DNA from: Malachius bipustulatus
Taxonomy: Eukaryota; Arthropoda; Insecta; Coleoptera; Melyridae
Length of the DNA: 64,000 nucleotides
Reading direction: 5' to 3'
Assembly: GCA_910589415.1 (NCBI GenBank)
Contig: OU342639.1
Span: 4,348,268-4,412,267, forward strand
The position numbers were made by a program, and so were the translations under genes. Below are positions 22,445 to 32,657 of this stretch, piece after piece; position 1 is the stretch's first letter; the number at the start of each line of letters is the position of its first letter. A model generated the notes under the pieces. The model worked only from the letters and a program-made list of their open reading frames with translations, was not told where the DNA came from and did no database searches.

Positions 22445-25228
22445 CTAAAACCCGCGTCTGGCTTGATGAACCAGTAAGTCCGGCAACACAGCGTCGACCT
22501 TCCCAAGTTCAGCATTGAGCGACTCGGCTTCCAACAATATGACGAGTAACTGTCCATTCATGTCATTCTCCATTAGCCAGAGCATCGAGAAAAGATGCTC
22601 GCCCAACACCTGTTCCTGTTCTTGGGGCGATGCTTGACCAGGCTCCCACGTTGACCAAGGTTTTTTGCCATGAATCTGCTCTTTGGCTTCAGCAATCGCT
22701 TGATCAACCATCTGTTTGGTTTCATCAGCCGTCTTTTTGCCTTGAACAATCAGCTCTCTGACTTGATCAGTCTGTTCTCGGATACGATCCATCAGCTCTT
22801 TAGCTTGATCAGTTGGCTCCTTGGTTGGACCAGGCTGCTGTTTGGCCTGATAAGCCTGCACGTCCTGATAAAGACCGACGACCTCCTCGACTTTAGCCTT
22901 GAGCGACTCCAATTCAGACCTCATCTTGTTAACCTGCTCGTAATTCTCAAAATGAAAGGCTACGGCCTCCGGCAAAAGACGCTCGTTCACCACCTGTTCC
23001 ACGTCTTGAGGTAGTGCTCGGTCAGCCTGCTGTTCCGCTCGACGACTTCGACGAGCCTGCTTTTTGGCTCGATCATGCTTTTGTTTCTTTAGATAAGCAT
23101 GCAGTTTCTTTACAGCGTCACCCTTCCCATCGCATGGATCAGTCTGTGATTCTGATTCGGCCTTCTTTGCTAGCTTCCAACGTTGCAAATGATCAGCCCC
23201 ATAACAGAAGTATCTCGGTGTTTCTGTGTCAACCTTCCCATCCCATGGATCAGTCTGTGATTCTGATTCGGCCTTCTTTGCTAGCTTCCATAGCTGCCAA
23301 TGATCATCATCATAACAGTAGTCTGTGTAACAGTAGTCTATCGGTGTTTCTGTGTCAACCTTCCCTTCGAATGGAACAGTCACCTGTTCGGTTTGAGGTA
23401 TCTCCTGTTGAGCTTGATCCGTCTGCTCTTCCGCTTGAGCAATTTGCTGTTTCCCTTGATGTGTCTGCTGTTTGGCTCGACCGAAGACTCTACGATGCTT
23501 CTCATGGACTCGACCATGCTGCTGTTTGGCTCGATCTCCTGGCTTCTTTTTAGCTTTGCCAAGCTGCTGTTTGTCTTGAAGCTGCAACTCAGCGACGGCC
23601 TCCTCGACTTTAGCCTTGAGCGACTCCTTATGTTCGAGCATGTGCAGCAATTTAGAATTGTCGTCTTTCAACAACATGCTGGTTATCTTACCGGCTAGGT
23701 CAGGATACATTTGCTGGATCAACGGGTAAAGACGGTCGACCACCATCCATTTCTGGTCATGAAGTGGTGCTTGATTATGCTGCTGTTTATCCTGACCAAC
23801 CTGATGTTTAACTTGAACGGTCTGCTCTTTGTCTCCAACGGTTTGTTGTTTGGCCTGATCGGCCATTTCTTTAACTTGAACGGTCTGCTCTTTGTTTCCA
23901 ACGGTTTGTTGCTTGGCCTGATCGGCCATTTGTTTAACTTGAACGGTCTGCTTTTTGTCTCCAACGGTTTGTCGTTTGGCCTGATCAGCCTTTTGTTTAA
24001 CTTGAACGGTCTGCTCTTTGTCTCCAACGGTTTGTCGTTTGGCCTGATCAGCCTTTTGTTTAACTTGAACGGTCTGCTTTTTGTCTCCAACGGTTTGTCG
24101 TTTGGCCTGATCAGCATTTTGTTTAACTTGAACGGTCTGCTTTTTGTCTCCAACGATTTGTCGTTTGGCCTGATCAGCATTTTGTTTAACTTGAACGGTC
24201 TGCTTTTTGTCTCCAACGGTTTGTCGTTTGGCCTGATCAGCATTTTGTTTAACTTGAACGGTCTGCTCTTTGTCTCCAACGGTTTGTTGCTTGGCCTGAT
24301 CGGCCATTTGTTTAACTTGAACGGTCTGCTCTTTGTCTCCAACGGTTTGTTGCTTGGCCTGATCGGCCATTCGTTTAACTTGAACGGTCTGCTCTTTGTC
24401 TCCAACGGTTTGTTGCTTGGCCTGATCGGTCATTTGTTTAACTTGAACGGTCTGCTCTTTGTCTCCAACGGTTTGTTGCTTGGCCTGATCGGCCATTTGT
24501 TTAACTTGAACGGTCTGCTCTTTGTCTCCAACGGTTTGTTGCTTGGCCTGATCGGCCATTTGTTTAACTTGAACGGTCTGCTCTTTGTCTCCAACGGTTT
24601 GTTGCTTGGCCTGATCGGCCATTTGTTTAACTTGAACGGTCTGCTCTTTGTCTCCAACGGTTAGTTGCTTGGCCTGGTCGGCCATTTGTTTAACTTGAAT
24701 GGTCTGCTCTTTGTCTCCAACGGTTTGTTGTTTGGCCTGATCGGCCATTTCTTTAACTTGAACGGTCTGCTCTTTGTCTCCAACGGTTTGTTGCTTGGCC
24801 TGATCGGCCATTTGTTTAACTTGAACTGTCTGCTCTTTGTCTCCAACGGTTTGTTTGGCCTGATCGGCCCTTTGTTCAACTTGAACGGTCTGCTCTTTGT
24901 CTCCAACGGTTTGTTGCTTGGCCTGATCGGCCTTTTGTTCAACTTGAACGGTCTGCTCTTTGTCTCCAACGGTTTGTTGCTTGGCCTGATCGGCCTTTTG
25001 TTTAACTTGAACGGTCTGCTCTTGGTCTCCAACGGTTTGTCGTTTGGCTTGATCAGCCTTTTGTCTGGCTTGACCACGCCGTTGTTTGCCTTTAGGAGGC
25101 TGTTGTTTGACTTTAACAGTCTCCTGATTGATTGAACACTCTTCACTAGCTGGACAACGTTTTGAAGGATCTTGACTAACCTTTTTTAATACACTTTGTA
25201 TTTGGTTTTCTAATTCCAAAACAATTGG
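22445..25228 (-). CDS. NCAPD2: CAP-D2 last exon: end of conserved body plus giant repetitive tail (927 residues)
   Basis: The acceptor TTTCAG opens phase 0 with [16 protein letters not shown], which continues the conserved helix of exon 13 (compare ..IIDEFEQKL in vertebrates). There is no ATG near the start of the open frame, as expected for an internal-start exon. After about 45 residues comes an array of about 20 units of 21 residues ([19 protein letters not shown]), then a Q/K-rich spacer, a duplicated module with TETP and ESESQTDP, three copies of a 55-residue [12 protein letters not shown] module, and a TAG stop. The tail is hydrophilic and nearly neutral. Typical CAP-D2 proteins are about 1400 residues with a short basic tail; here the total must exceed 2122. 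Function of the tail is unknown. Confidence 0.85.
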   Translation of the reverse strand, partial: PIVLELENQIQSVLKKVSQDPSKRCPASEECSINQETVKVKQQPPKGKQRRGQARQKADQAKRQTVGDQEQTVQVKQKADQAKQQTVGDKEQTVQVEQKADQAKQQTVGDKEQTVQVEQRADQAKQTVGDKEQTVQVKQMADQAKQQTVGDKEQTVQVKEMADQAKQQTVGDKEQTIQVKQMADQAKQLTVGDKEQTVQVKQMADQAKQQTVGDKEQTVQVKQMADQAKQQTVGDKEQTVQVKQMADQAKQQTVGDKEQTVQVKQMTDQAKQQTVGDKEQTVQVKRMADQAKQQTVGDKEQTVQVKQMADQAKQQTVGDKEQTVQVKQNADQAKRQTVGDKKQTVQVKQNADQAKRQIVGDKKQTVQVKQNADQAKRQTVGDKKQTVQVKQKADQAKRQTVGDKEQTVQVKQKADQAKRQTVGDKKQTVQVKQMADQAKQQTVGNKEQTVQVKEMADQAKQQTVGDKEQTVQVKHQVGQDKQQHNQAPLHDQKWMVVDRLYPLIQQMYPDLAGKITSMLLKDDNSKLLHMLEHKESLKAKVEEAVAELQLQDKQQLGKAKKKPGDRAKQQHGRVHEKHRRVFGRAKQQTHQGKQQIAQAEEQTDQAQQEIPQTEQVTVPFEGKVDTETPIDYCYTDYCYDDDHWQLWKLAKKAESESQTDPWDGKVDTETPRYFCYGADHLQRWKLAKKAESESQTDPCDGKGDAVKKLHAYLKKQKHDRAKKQARRSRRAEQQADRALPQDVEQVVNERLLPEAVAFHFENYEQVNKMRSELESLKAKVEEVVGLYQDVQAYQAKQQPGPTKEPTDQAKELMDRIREQTDQVRELIVQGKKTADETKQMVDQAIAEAKEQIHGKKPWSTWEPGQASPQEQEQVLGEHLFSMLWLMENDMNGQLLVILLEAESLNAELGKVDAVLPDLLVHQARRGF
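22448..23760 (-). repeat. Three diverged copies of a 55-residue helical module in the CAP-D2 tail
   Basis: Copies lie at about 23570-23760 ([12 protein letters not shown] ... [14 protein letters not shown]), 22840-23015 ([11 protein letters not shown] ... [17 protein letters not shown]) and 22450-22630 ([11 protein letters not shown] ... [17 protein letters not shown]). Copies 1 and 2 share 28 identical bases over the SLKAKVEE codons. They are separated by Q/K/A-rich degenerate relatives of the 21-residue unit, so the tail grew by duplication at several scales. Confidence 0.75.
23115..23370 (-). repeat. Duplicated TETP / ESESQTDP module in the CAP-D2 tail
   Basis: Two adjacent copies each encode GKVDTETP, a tyrosine/cysteine-rich stretch (CYxxDH or similar), then [16 protein letters not shown] block of over 40 bp is nearly identical between them. 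They hold the only TP dipeptides in the tail, minimal proline-directed kinase sites. Condensin tails are known mitotic kinase targets in other species; a similar role here is inference only. Confidence 0.85.
23815..25075 (-). repeat. 63-bp coding tandem repeat (about 20 units) in the CAP-D2 tail
   Basis: Each unit is 63 bp, encoding 21 residues; units differ at only a few bases. Variable sites include K/E/Q before MADQAK, M/N/K/R before ADQAK, Q/R after AK, and KE versus KK. One unit is 60 bp (a lost glutamine codon near 24855). Neighbouring units share variants (three NADQAKRQ units in a row), which indicates recent unequal exchange. All six frames stay open over long stretches because the unit is a multiple of three and lacks stops. 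Confidence 0.95.
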
Positions 25229-25344
25229 CTGAAACAGATTTATTCATTTGAATCAAACAGAGCAATTAAAAATATTGGTCCGAACAGATATCTGTAAATT
25301 TATAAACTAACCTTTCATTAAGAAATAATTGCAGACTCGCAAGT

Positions 25345-25515
25345 TTTTTTTTAAGAGAGAACATCGGTTTTAATCAAGTAGATAAGACAAAGTTGTTTCG
25401 CTCCGGTAATTTTTTGACTTCCAGAACTAGCTCATTCTATCCAAACACATTTTTACTAAATAAACAGTTAAAAATCTTCTTGCGCATCAATCGCATAGTG
25501 TATTTTTATGCGACT
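25345..25515 (-). repeat. SINE-like fragment without tRNA head
   Basis: Read on minus it has GAATGAGCTAGTTCT, AAAATTACCGGAGCGA and TTGTCTTATCTAC, a diverged version of the body of the SINEs at 27430-27690 and 32930-33110. The edge 25470-25515 also matches 27878-27925 in reverse complement (CATAAAAATACACTAT). No tRNA-like part is left. Confidence 0.5.
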
Positions 25516-25651
25516 CAATTTTTAATATTTTTATCTGTTTTTTAAAATAACTTTCTGAAATTTTTCATGGTTATATCATAATATTAGCGTAGTTGTTTAA
25601 ACTGAAAATTTTAGTTAAATTCCTTTCAAAACGGGCTACAAAATGAAAATA

Positions 25652-26645
25652 CAGTGTCTACGAAAGTTGGAGTCATATGGAAAACTTTTTTATTATCCAT
25701 TTTAGCAAGAAAAGTTATTCTCCATAAAAAGTTGTGCCTGATCTGAAACCTAAAATGCAACGGTCTGACATAAAATTTTTGCAGTCATATACGATGTATG
25801 TCCAAAAATATTAATTTTGCCATAGAGTAAACTACCTTTGTTTTTGACAATATTAAAAATTGCTACTTAAAAAATTGATCGGAATTTTAAACAACATACA
25901 ATTATACAATTACACCAATTCTCCTAAAAACTGATTTTCTTTACTTTTTCTAAAAACTAATCCCTAAAATGACAATGAAAATGCGACTATAGCTTATGAT
26001 ATGATTATAACGCTCGGTTGCAGAATGTTTCTTAAGGCTGCCTTAAAGCAAATTGGGCTTTGTTACTATGACAACATTTAATAAATAAATGTGGTCACTA
26101 GCTACTATTATACTCAAGCCTAACGTATCTTATCAACTGTTTGAACGTGAATGTCAAAGCCTGTAGGATTTTTGTAACAACAATTTTAATCTTTTAATCA
26201 CGAGTTAATAACACGGCCATTCCTAATGTTTTAAAAAATTCCAACAGGTTTTGACATTCACGTTCACACAGTTGATAAGATAAGTAGTTAGGCTTGAGTA
26301 TAGCTAATGACCACGTTTATTTATTAAATGTTGTCATAGTAACAAAGCCCAATTTACAAATAGGGATTAGTTTAGGAAAAAGTGAGGAAAATCGGTTTTT
26401 AAGAAAATTGATGTAATTGCATATTTGAAGTTGTTTCCAGTTTTGATCACCTTTTTCAAGTATAGTGCCGAAAGTACTTTACTCTTTGGCAACAAAATTC
26501 ATATTTTTGGACATACCTCGTATACGACTGTAAAAATTTAATGTCTGACTATTTCATTTCAGGTTTCAGACCAAGCAAAACTTTTTTCCCAAAAATAGAT
26601 AATAAAAAAGTTTTCTATACAACTCCAACTTACGTAGACACATTG
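25652..26645. mobile_element. Palindromic MITE, about 1 kb, in last CAP-D2 intron
   Basis: TA-flanked left end CAGTGTCTACGAAAGTTGG mirrors the right end CAACTTACGTAGACACATTG. Arms of about 480 bp are diverged reverse complements, including TATTTTTGGACATAC and TGACATTCACGTTCA blocks; the centre is near 26200. No ORF. Transcribed as part of the CAP-D2 pre-mRNA it could form a long hairpin. Confidence 0.8.
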
Positions 26646-26689
26646 AATAAATTTAGCAATTTTGCCCCTTTAACTATGGCTAACTAATT

Positions 26690-27290
26690 AAAAAAATCAG
26701 TTCTTTTATACTGCCTTCAAATTCTAAAAAAATTACAAAGGCGTGTTGAAAATCGTAAATTTGAAATTTTAGAGAAATAACAATCATATTTCGATTTTAA
26801 GAATGCTCCTGTAGCTTTATCTTTCCAGATTAGTGAAGGAGATTTTGCACTCTTGTAAAACTATTGAAGAAATTTGAATTGTAAAACTATTGAAGAAATT
26901 TGAATTTTCGTTAAAATTTTTTTCCAAAAGTTTCGTTACTCCTATAGGCTGGCTATTCAAAATTCCAAAAATCCGGTCCTTGGGGCTAGGTTTCTGGTCG
27001 CAGTTTTCAATGTTTCTGGTCGCAGTTTTCCCTAGGAGACTGAAATTTTTATGGGAATAAAATATCTACAAGGAGTGGTTTGGTATTGCACTTGAGCCAA
27101 ATCGGCCTGGCCGTTTCAAAATTGCGACCATTTGAATTTTTTGATAAATGGCTATTTTTTGAATCCCTGTATGAGCAAGATATAGAAAAAGCACTTCGAA
27201 ATCAAATCAACACGATTGGAATAAATTTATTTGAAATTTGAGTTAATGCAATAAAATTTGCATTATTTCCATTAATAAGTCAAATGTGCA
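26690..27290 (-). repeat. Dispersed repeat, inverted copy of 440-1000
   Basis: Reverse-complement match to the left edge of the window with several shared blocks (GCGACCAGAAAC, CTGTAGCTTTACC-like, CAATCTTGTT-like). A 20-bp internal tandem duplication (TGTAAAACTATTGAAGAAAT type) lies at 26855-26905 and another at 26995-27030. No coding capacity. Confidence 0.6.
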
Positions 27291-27429
27291 TTAATAAGCG
27301 TGGGTAGGAACAGGGTAAAAATGACTAAATTTCTATAGCCGTTTATGAGCACACTTTTAAAGATATTGAATTGAGATTTCCACAGTTTAAACAACTACGC
27401 TAATATCATGTTTTTTATTTTTTATTTTT

Positions 27430-27690
27430 ATAAAAGAGGGAGCATCGGTCTCAACTGTGTAGGTAAGACATAGTCGCTCCACTCTGGTAATTTGGCTTCG
27501 AGAACGAACTCATACAGCCACAGACAATCTTTATTAAATATTAGCCTTTAAAACCTTCGATCGCTTGTTTTACTTTTCACAGACATTCGAAAATGAATTT
27601 GAAAAGTAATGTAACCCAGCTGAGTCTCGAACCCGCGATCTTTGGCTCCGTAACCTAGCGGAGTTAACCACTCCATCATGCCAGTCGATT
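27430..27690 (-). mobile_element. tRNA-derived SINE (minus orientation)
   Basis: On minus the head (27690-27600) reads GGCATGATGGAGTGGTTAAC, a damaged A-box region, and CGCGGGTTCGAGAC, a B box. The body has GTCTGTGGCTGTATGAG, CTCGAAGCCAAATTACCAGAG and ATGTCTTACCTAC, then an A-rich end near 27420. The body is shared with 32930-33110, whose tRNA head is different. Confidence 0.7.
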
Positions 27691-27954
27691 AATATCGTTA
27701 TCTTACTTTTATCAACAGTAACAAAACAATGAAAATTCACAAATTAAAAAATATGTAAAAAATATAAATATTCCCACATATTCACTTTGCCTGCTCAGGA
27801 AGCACCTTTAATGACTTAATGTCCATTGGTTAGACGTTTTTGTTTTTTTTTATTCTCCAGAGAGATTTCATAGTTGAATCGCATAAAAATACACTATTTA
27901 TTCGATTGATGCGCAAGAAGGCTTTTTGTTTGGTTTGGCAACCTTGTCGATGGA

Positions 27955-28260
27955 TGGGTGAAGTTGAGGAAGGGGGGAGACAGAGGGTAGACGTCGTCGA
28001 GCGAGAACGAAGCAAAGAGCGAAAGTTCCAAGACTGTAATTGTAACTGTGTCTGTTCTTAACACATAATGCTCTCGCAGGAGTTAATGAATTGAAAAGAT
28101 GAGAAGAACAGAAGAGAAGACGTTAACGAGGTTAGTTGAGTGATTTAATTAACTGACGTAACGAGAAGAAGAAGACGACAATAATGAAATTTATTGGAGA
28201 AGAAGAAGGCGAAACATAGAGAAGACAAGAAGAAAGAAAAGACTAGATTAGCTGAAGTAA
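27955..28260 (+). other. Purine-rich tract in CAP-D2 intron
   Basis: About 300 bp of the plus strand is strongly GA-rich (many GAAGA, AGAAGAAG and GAGAAG runs), so the CAP-D2 sense strand is pyrimidine-rich here. No ORF or repeat homology was recognised. The flanks (27691-27954 and 28261-28640) show nothing further apart from a small SINE-like match at 27878-27925. Confidence 0.4.
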
Positions 28261-28649
28261 TTAATAGAGCTGCAGCGTAGTTTGCGATCATCAAAACAAG
28301 TATGTATTCGATTCTCTATTCAGCTGTTTTTTCAGATTCAAAATTGGTTGGGAAATAACCAAGACAAGGTTCATTAAGGTGGTCTTTTTATCTGAACTTT
28401 CTCTGGATGACTTTTGCTGTCAAAATTTATCAATATTGAGTCATAGTTTTTAACAGGCAGGTGATAGTCATTATTATAATAATTCAAGTCCAAACAATTT
28501 ATTTAATAATTTTGATTATGGGGAAATTTTAAAAAGATAAAACAGGATCCAAAGCACTTCATCATGAACCTTATTGATGGCTATGACCTGCTAATTAAAG
28601 CCTGCTAAGGTAATTTTGAAGATGGCCGCACTTCCGCAAATACTGGAAA

Positions 28650-28800
28650 TTGACACCTACTTCGTTATTTTAAAGGGAACACTTTGTAAATTATTATATA
28701 TTTTTTTTAATGTCTGAGGAAAGCGAATACAAGTAGTTTTCACCATTGGAATTTAGATTGAGTGGTTTATAGGTTATAAACAAGTGAAAATCAAAATTTT
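28650..28800. repeat. Partial MITE fragment related to 36056-36923 and 56625-57474
   Basis: GTTATAAACAAGTGAAAATC and neighbouring 'tctgagg' and 'ccaactt' blocks match the inner arms of those two palindromic MITEs. Only one arm is present and no terminal repeat was found. Confidence 0.55.
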
Positions 28801-28851
28801 CCAACTTCAGTTGAACTTAATAATCTTTTAAGAATGTTGTTAAATTTTTAC

Positions 28852-29122
28852 CTCCATATCTGTTTTGGCAGTTTGATTTTCGCTGCAAGCTTTTAAAATT
28901 TGCTGGAAATTGTTGTGCACATCCGGGACGTCCAAAAACGGTTTATAGTTGTCGAAATTATCCAACAGCTTATTCAACGCCTTCTTATTGTATTTAATTA
29001 GCGACAGGCAGTACGAAATATTGGCACAAAGATGGTGGTACTTTGATTCACAGAATTTTTCACAAAAACAGTCCACTAGATTCTCCATGTGTTTTATTTT
29101 TTCTATTAAATAAAACAGGAAC
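28852..29122 (-). CDS. NCAPD2: CAP-D2 exon 13 of window (end of conserved body)
   Basis: Residues 1105-1195: FLFYLIEKIKHMENLVDCFC, YHHLCANISYCLSLIKYNKK, LNKLLDNFDNYKPFLD, FQQILKACSENQTAKTDME. It matches the last conserved helices of CAP-D2 (A.CVSQLPL...LRKMLDNFD). Ends in phase 0 at GAG/GTAAAA; without splicing a stop follows four codons later. The next acceptor in phase is at 25229. Confidence 0.93.
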
Positions 29123-29181
29123 CTGCAATATATTTATTGTAAGTTACCCACTTCTTAAACATCACATTATTAATGACACTA

Positions 29182-29640
29182 CAGTAGAGTCTCGGTTATC
29201 CGAGGTAATGTGTATACATATAATATCCACACTGTGAACCGTATATAACGAATAAATTCATTTTCTCAGTTGATATTTTTGTAGAATGTAGAAAAGTAAA
29301 ACAAAACAGGTCGATTTTCGATTATTAAATTACACATAGTTTTTCTTATTCTATGGGTTTGAAGCTTACTCATAGGGGTTAAAGCGAAAGGTAATTTTTT
29401 TTCACTTTTCACTTTAACCCCCTCAATCAAATGACCCTTACCAACCTTAAATTTTCAAATGGGAAAGGTAGGCTTGTGACATTTTTTTAAAAGGTTAGAA
29501 TATAGTCACGATGAAGAGAAAATGAATATACTCATTACATATAGTTCACACTGTACAACAAGGTAAAGAGAATGATGACGAAATAGATCGAATAATCCTG
29601 AACGCAGAAAATCACATTTCGGATAACCGAGACTCTACTG
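29182..29640. mobile_element. pogo/Tigger-like MITE
   Basis: TA-flanked terminal inverted repeats CAGTAGAGTCTCGGTTATCC and the exact mirror GGATAACCGAGACTCTACTG. The sequence resembles known pogo-type ends. Internal sequence (459 bp in all) has no transposase but shows weaker inner mirror symmetry (ATTTTCTC, GTTCACA blocks). Inserted in the intron between exons 13 and 12. Confidence 0.88.
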
Positions 29641-29651
29641 TACGTACTTAC

Positions 29652-29942
29652 TTCATGATCGTCTTCAGATCTTCTTCTTTCATGTCTCCTGATTCAGCGA
29701 GATCGGACCAGACATCCGGCAGTATATTGTACACTAGGTTGCTATCCCTTTCCGCGAGTTGTAAAAAAAGATTTTTACTAAGACTCCTCAACTGGCTATC
29801 CTCGGACACGATGCAACGAACCAAAGCCGAAATGCGACTGCACACGTGTGTCATGTCGCGCACCCATATCGAGTCTTCCATGATCAGGCGACTCAAGGAA
29901 CTAAATGCACACCTTCTTACCTTCATGTTCTGGTCCTTCAAC
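29652..29942 (-). CDS. NCAPD2: CAP-D2 exon 12 of window
   Basis: Residues 1008-1104: DQNMKVRRCAFSSLSRLIM, SQLRSLSKNLFLQLAERDSN, LVYNILPDVWSDLAESG, DLKTIMK. The block matches the FF.EL..KGN.IYNLLPDI region that defines the family. Phase 2 in and phase 2 out, acceptor TTTCAG, donor GTAAGT. Confidence 0.95.
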
Positions 29943-30121
29943 CTGAAAATTACAAATCACAAAATAAGTTTTCTGAAACACTGATTTCATGTTCAACTGA
30001 ATGTGGTTAGTATGCAAAATTTACCAGTACCAATGTACATGTACAGTGTGTGAGTTTCTAAAGCAGAAAAATTCTAGAGTGGGAAAAACATTCTAGAGAA
30101 GTCTAAAGGCGACATTCAGCC

Positions 30122-30322
30122 AGATACGGCGCTGCATGACGGACCTGCCGTAGCAGCGGGATGCTTCTCACCGAAATTTTGTTTACCATTGCTCCTAATG
30201 GGAGTCCATCGTTTTGTGGCACCGGACTCTGTGGAAGCATTCTCATTAGGTGCAATGGTAAACAAAATTTTGACGTGACACATCCTGCTGCTCCGACGGG
30301 TCCATCATGCAGTGCCGTATCG
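30122..30322. repeat. GC-richer hairpin repeat
   Basis: Arms 30123-30200 and 30244-30321 are reverse complements with some mismatches (GATACGGCGCTGCATGA mirrored as TCATGCAGTGCCGTATC; GTTTACCATTG as CAATGGTAAAC). The 43-bp loop differs. It is unlike the AT-rich MITEs around it; no target duplication was identified. Confidence 0.7.
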
Positions 30323-30324
30323 GG

Positions 30325-30450
30325 AGGCGCATGCAGCACCTGGGGCATCTTTCCACAATGTGCAGATGCATTTCTAACCACAGGGTTAATAGGGCTGTAG
30401 CCCAGGAGGGCTACAGCCTTTTGAGGGCGGAAGTTTTCATCAACATTTTC
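30325..30450 (+). repeat. Dispersed repeat shared with 38868-38985
   Basis: Both copies contain TTTCTAACCACAGGGTTAAT and AGGGCTGTAGCCCAGG, followed by an imperfect inverted CTACAGCC/CAGCC block. Same orientation, about 8.5 kb apart, both in CAP-D2 introns. Possibly a fragment of a longer element; class not recognised. Confidence 0.6.
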
Positions 30451-30577
30451 TTACTTGTGTTTTTACAAAATTTTCTCAAGGGATGACCCCCGAACTCTCC
30501 GTCCTTATACCCGAGGAATACCCCCCGTACCAACCAAACTCCTCGGTTGGACTCTAATGCCAACATATCTTTGACAT

Positions 30578-32002
30578 TGTGACGTTACGTCGAGCGTCAC
30601 GACGCCGCAACGTCGAATCACACAATTGATTTAATAAATTAATTAATTAAATTAATTAAATTAATTTTTAAATACAAAATTCGATTCTTTTATATTTTAT
30701 AAAATGTCTCATATTAATATTCAAAAAGACGGTAGTAACCGATAAGAAACCGAAGCCAAGCCAACTGAAGAGATAAGACGGCATTGTTTACGGTCGGAAA
30801 CTAGCGTCACTGGTAAAATTTGTAATATTTTGATTCAAATAAAGGAATGTTGTTATTGTCATGAAGAAGCAACAGGCAAAAAAAGGGACGCGCCCGATAA
30901 CACGGCGTTGTTTACGCGAAAACCGGCTATATAAGCAGCGGACGAAGAATGAATCGTGGAGAGCGAATACAGACGTCTTAGGAAGTTGACCTTCGATATT
31001 CTGCTAGCTCTCCGAATCCTCCGAAAGGAACGAAGTGTTGGAAAGTTGCTCCTCCACTTATGTACTTTTAATCCAATCCCGAATCTCGCACGTTGCGCGA
31101 AATTCATCCAAGTTCACGCTGGAGCTAGGAAGTTGACCTTCCTCCAGGTGGCTCACCAGAGCGCGCCCTCCGGGCTATCGAACGCAAATCAGTGGTAGCA
31201 TGTTGCCCTGCCCTGATTTAATTGTTCCGGAGCGGTGTCAATTCTTTTCCCTAGACGCTAGAATGTTGCTCTAGCGCCAAGTCACCGATCGAGATCTTCT
31301 ACGTAAGTTGCACATGGAAGATCTAGTCGGCTAGACGTAAATTTAATCTTCTGTATATCCTATAATTGAAAGTTGATCAATTATGCGGTAGCAGAGATTT
31401 GATTCCCATGTAGTTTATTCGATTTGTAAATAATTTCATTTTTAATAAAGATAATAAATTTTAAGTCATTAAAACGCCATAGATGAGCGTTACTATTTCA
31501 ATCAGAAATTATTATATTAAATTTACCACAAAATAAAATCAAACTCATTTTTATTTCATTTTCAAATTCTTGCCGCCTTGATAAAATACCAGTTTTTATT
31601 CAAGAATCACGGCATCGAGAAATCTTCTGTTGGTAAAAACCCTTATCTGAATCGACACCAACCGAGGTGTTATTATATCTCTCTCGCTCCCGTGCTGCAG
31701 ACGCTCCACGGGTAGGTGCATTTAATCTTGTATTTTTGTGTGTTTTTGTAGCAATCTGACGGCATCAGGCGACCAGCTGGAGCGATGATCTTGACCCAGA
31801 CACCCCTTGCGATAGGTGAACTCGACGCCAGCCAAAAAACCAAGAATATATAATCGATTCACGATGTTTTGATTTATTAATTTAAATAAATAAATTGATT
31901 TCGTTTTAGCACATTGTTGTGATTCTTTTCATGTATGTGTCTGTCCTCCCAACTGTCTGAAGGCAAATAAAAGTAACATTCCTTAAAAAAAAGGACGTTA
32001 CA
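30578..32002 (+). mobile_element. Solo LTR, about 1.43 kb, sister of the 3363-4726 LTR
   Basis: Starts TGTGACGTTACGTCG and ends AAGGACGTTACA, with ACAT on both sides (30574-30577 and 32003-32006). A TATA box (GCTATATAAGCAG) lies near 30928 and an AATAAAGATAATAAA signal near 31443, giving a plausible U3-R-U5 order. The R region repeats a GGAAGTTG/GAAGTTGCTC-type phrase several times. No internal region. Inserted in the intron between exons 12 and 11, antisense to CAP-D2. Confidence 0.8.
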
Positions 32003-32006
32003 ACAT

Positions 32007-32657
32007 AATTCACTGAAAAGCGCAGCAGAATTTACCTAATTTAATGAATGCACATTTCTATTAAGAAATTGATGTTTACCCTCCCTAAGGTAAACATTTC
32101 TTCTTAAGAGAGGAGAGGAGACGGTAATCTTTGTATCGGCACGCAGGCGGCAAGTAGACTAGGCCCGGCCCTGGTGGAATGTCACCCTAACAATCTTCCT
32201 TGGTTTAGGAATAATAATTTTATAAAAACTCGTAACTTACATTTACTATATTACTGAAAAAAGCAACCATAAATTATACCGCGGTTAGTGTTGACTCAAA
32301 AAAAAGTGTCAAAAGCGAGTAATTAACTTGCCTTCAAGCAATGAAAGGATTGCAATGTGAAAAATGCATTCAAAAAATAAAAAATGAACGTGAATAGTTG
32401 TCTGTTGTGAGGTTATGAAAACAAATATGTATAAGCTGTATCAATTGTCAGCCGTTTGCAGCCTTCAAATAGCTAGCACTGGATTAACAACCGAATGTTG
32501 TGAACTACGAGTAGTGAAAACAGTGATGTTTCAAAAACAACAGTAACTTTTTTATAAATAATTTGCTACCAGAAAAAAAAACTATATTAAAAGCGGTACA
32601 CACTCATTGATAAAACCATTGTTGTTATGAACAATATTCAATTTACATTATTCTTAC
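32007..32657. other. Intron sequence without recognised features
   Basis: About 650 bp of AT-rich intron between the solo LTR and exon 11. A short phrase near 32140 (GCACGCAGGCGGCAAGT) resembles one near 38745. I see no gene, no clear inverted repeat and no element ends. Confidence 0.5.

Noticed and set aside
23711..25135. Long plus-strand open frames (317 and 156 codons) rich in leucine, glycine and asparagine over the repeat array
   Set aside because: They are the complementary reading of the 63-bp CAP-D2 array. The unit length is divisible by three and lacks stops on either strand, so all frames stay open; splice phase and homology support only the minus frame.
22445..25219. Stand-alone intronless gene for the repeat protein
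   Set aside because: There is no ATG near the start of the frame. A consensus acceptor lies just upstream in the correct phase, and the first residues complete the conserved end of CAP-D2.
27840..28061. 73-codon plus-strand ORF in the purine-rich tract
   Set aside because: Compositional bias explains the open frame; no start context or homology supports it.
30103..30400. Short opposed open frames of 79-92 codons
   Set aside because: They are produced by the inverted repeat at 30122-30322 and have no resemblance to known proteins or codon continuity.
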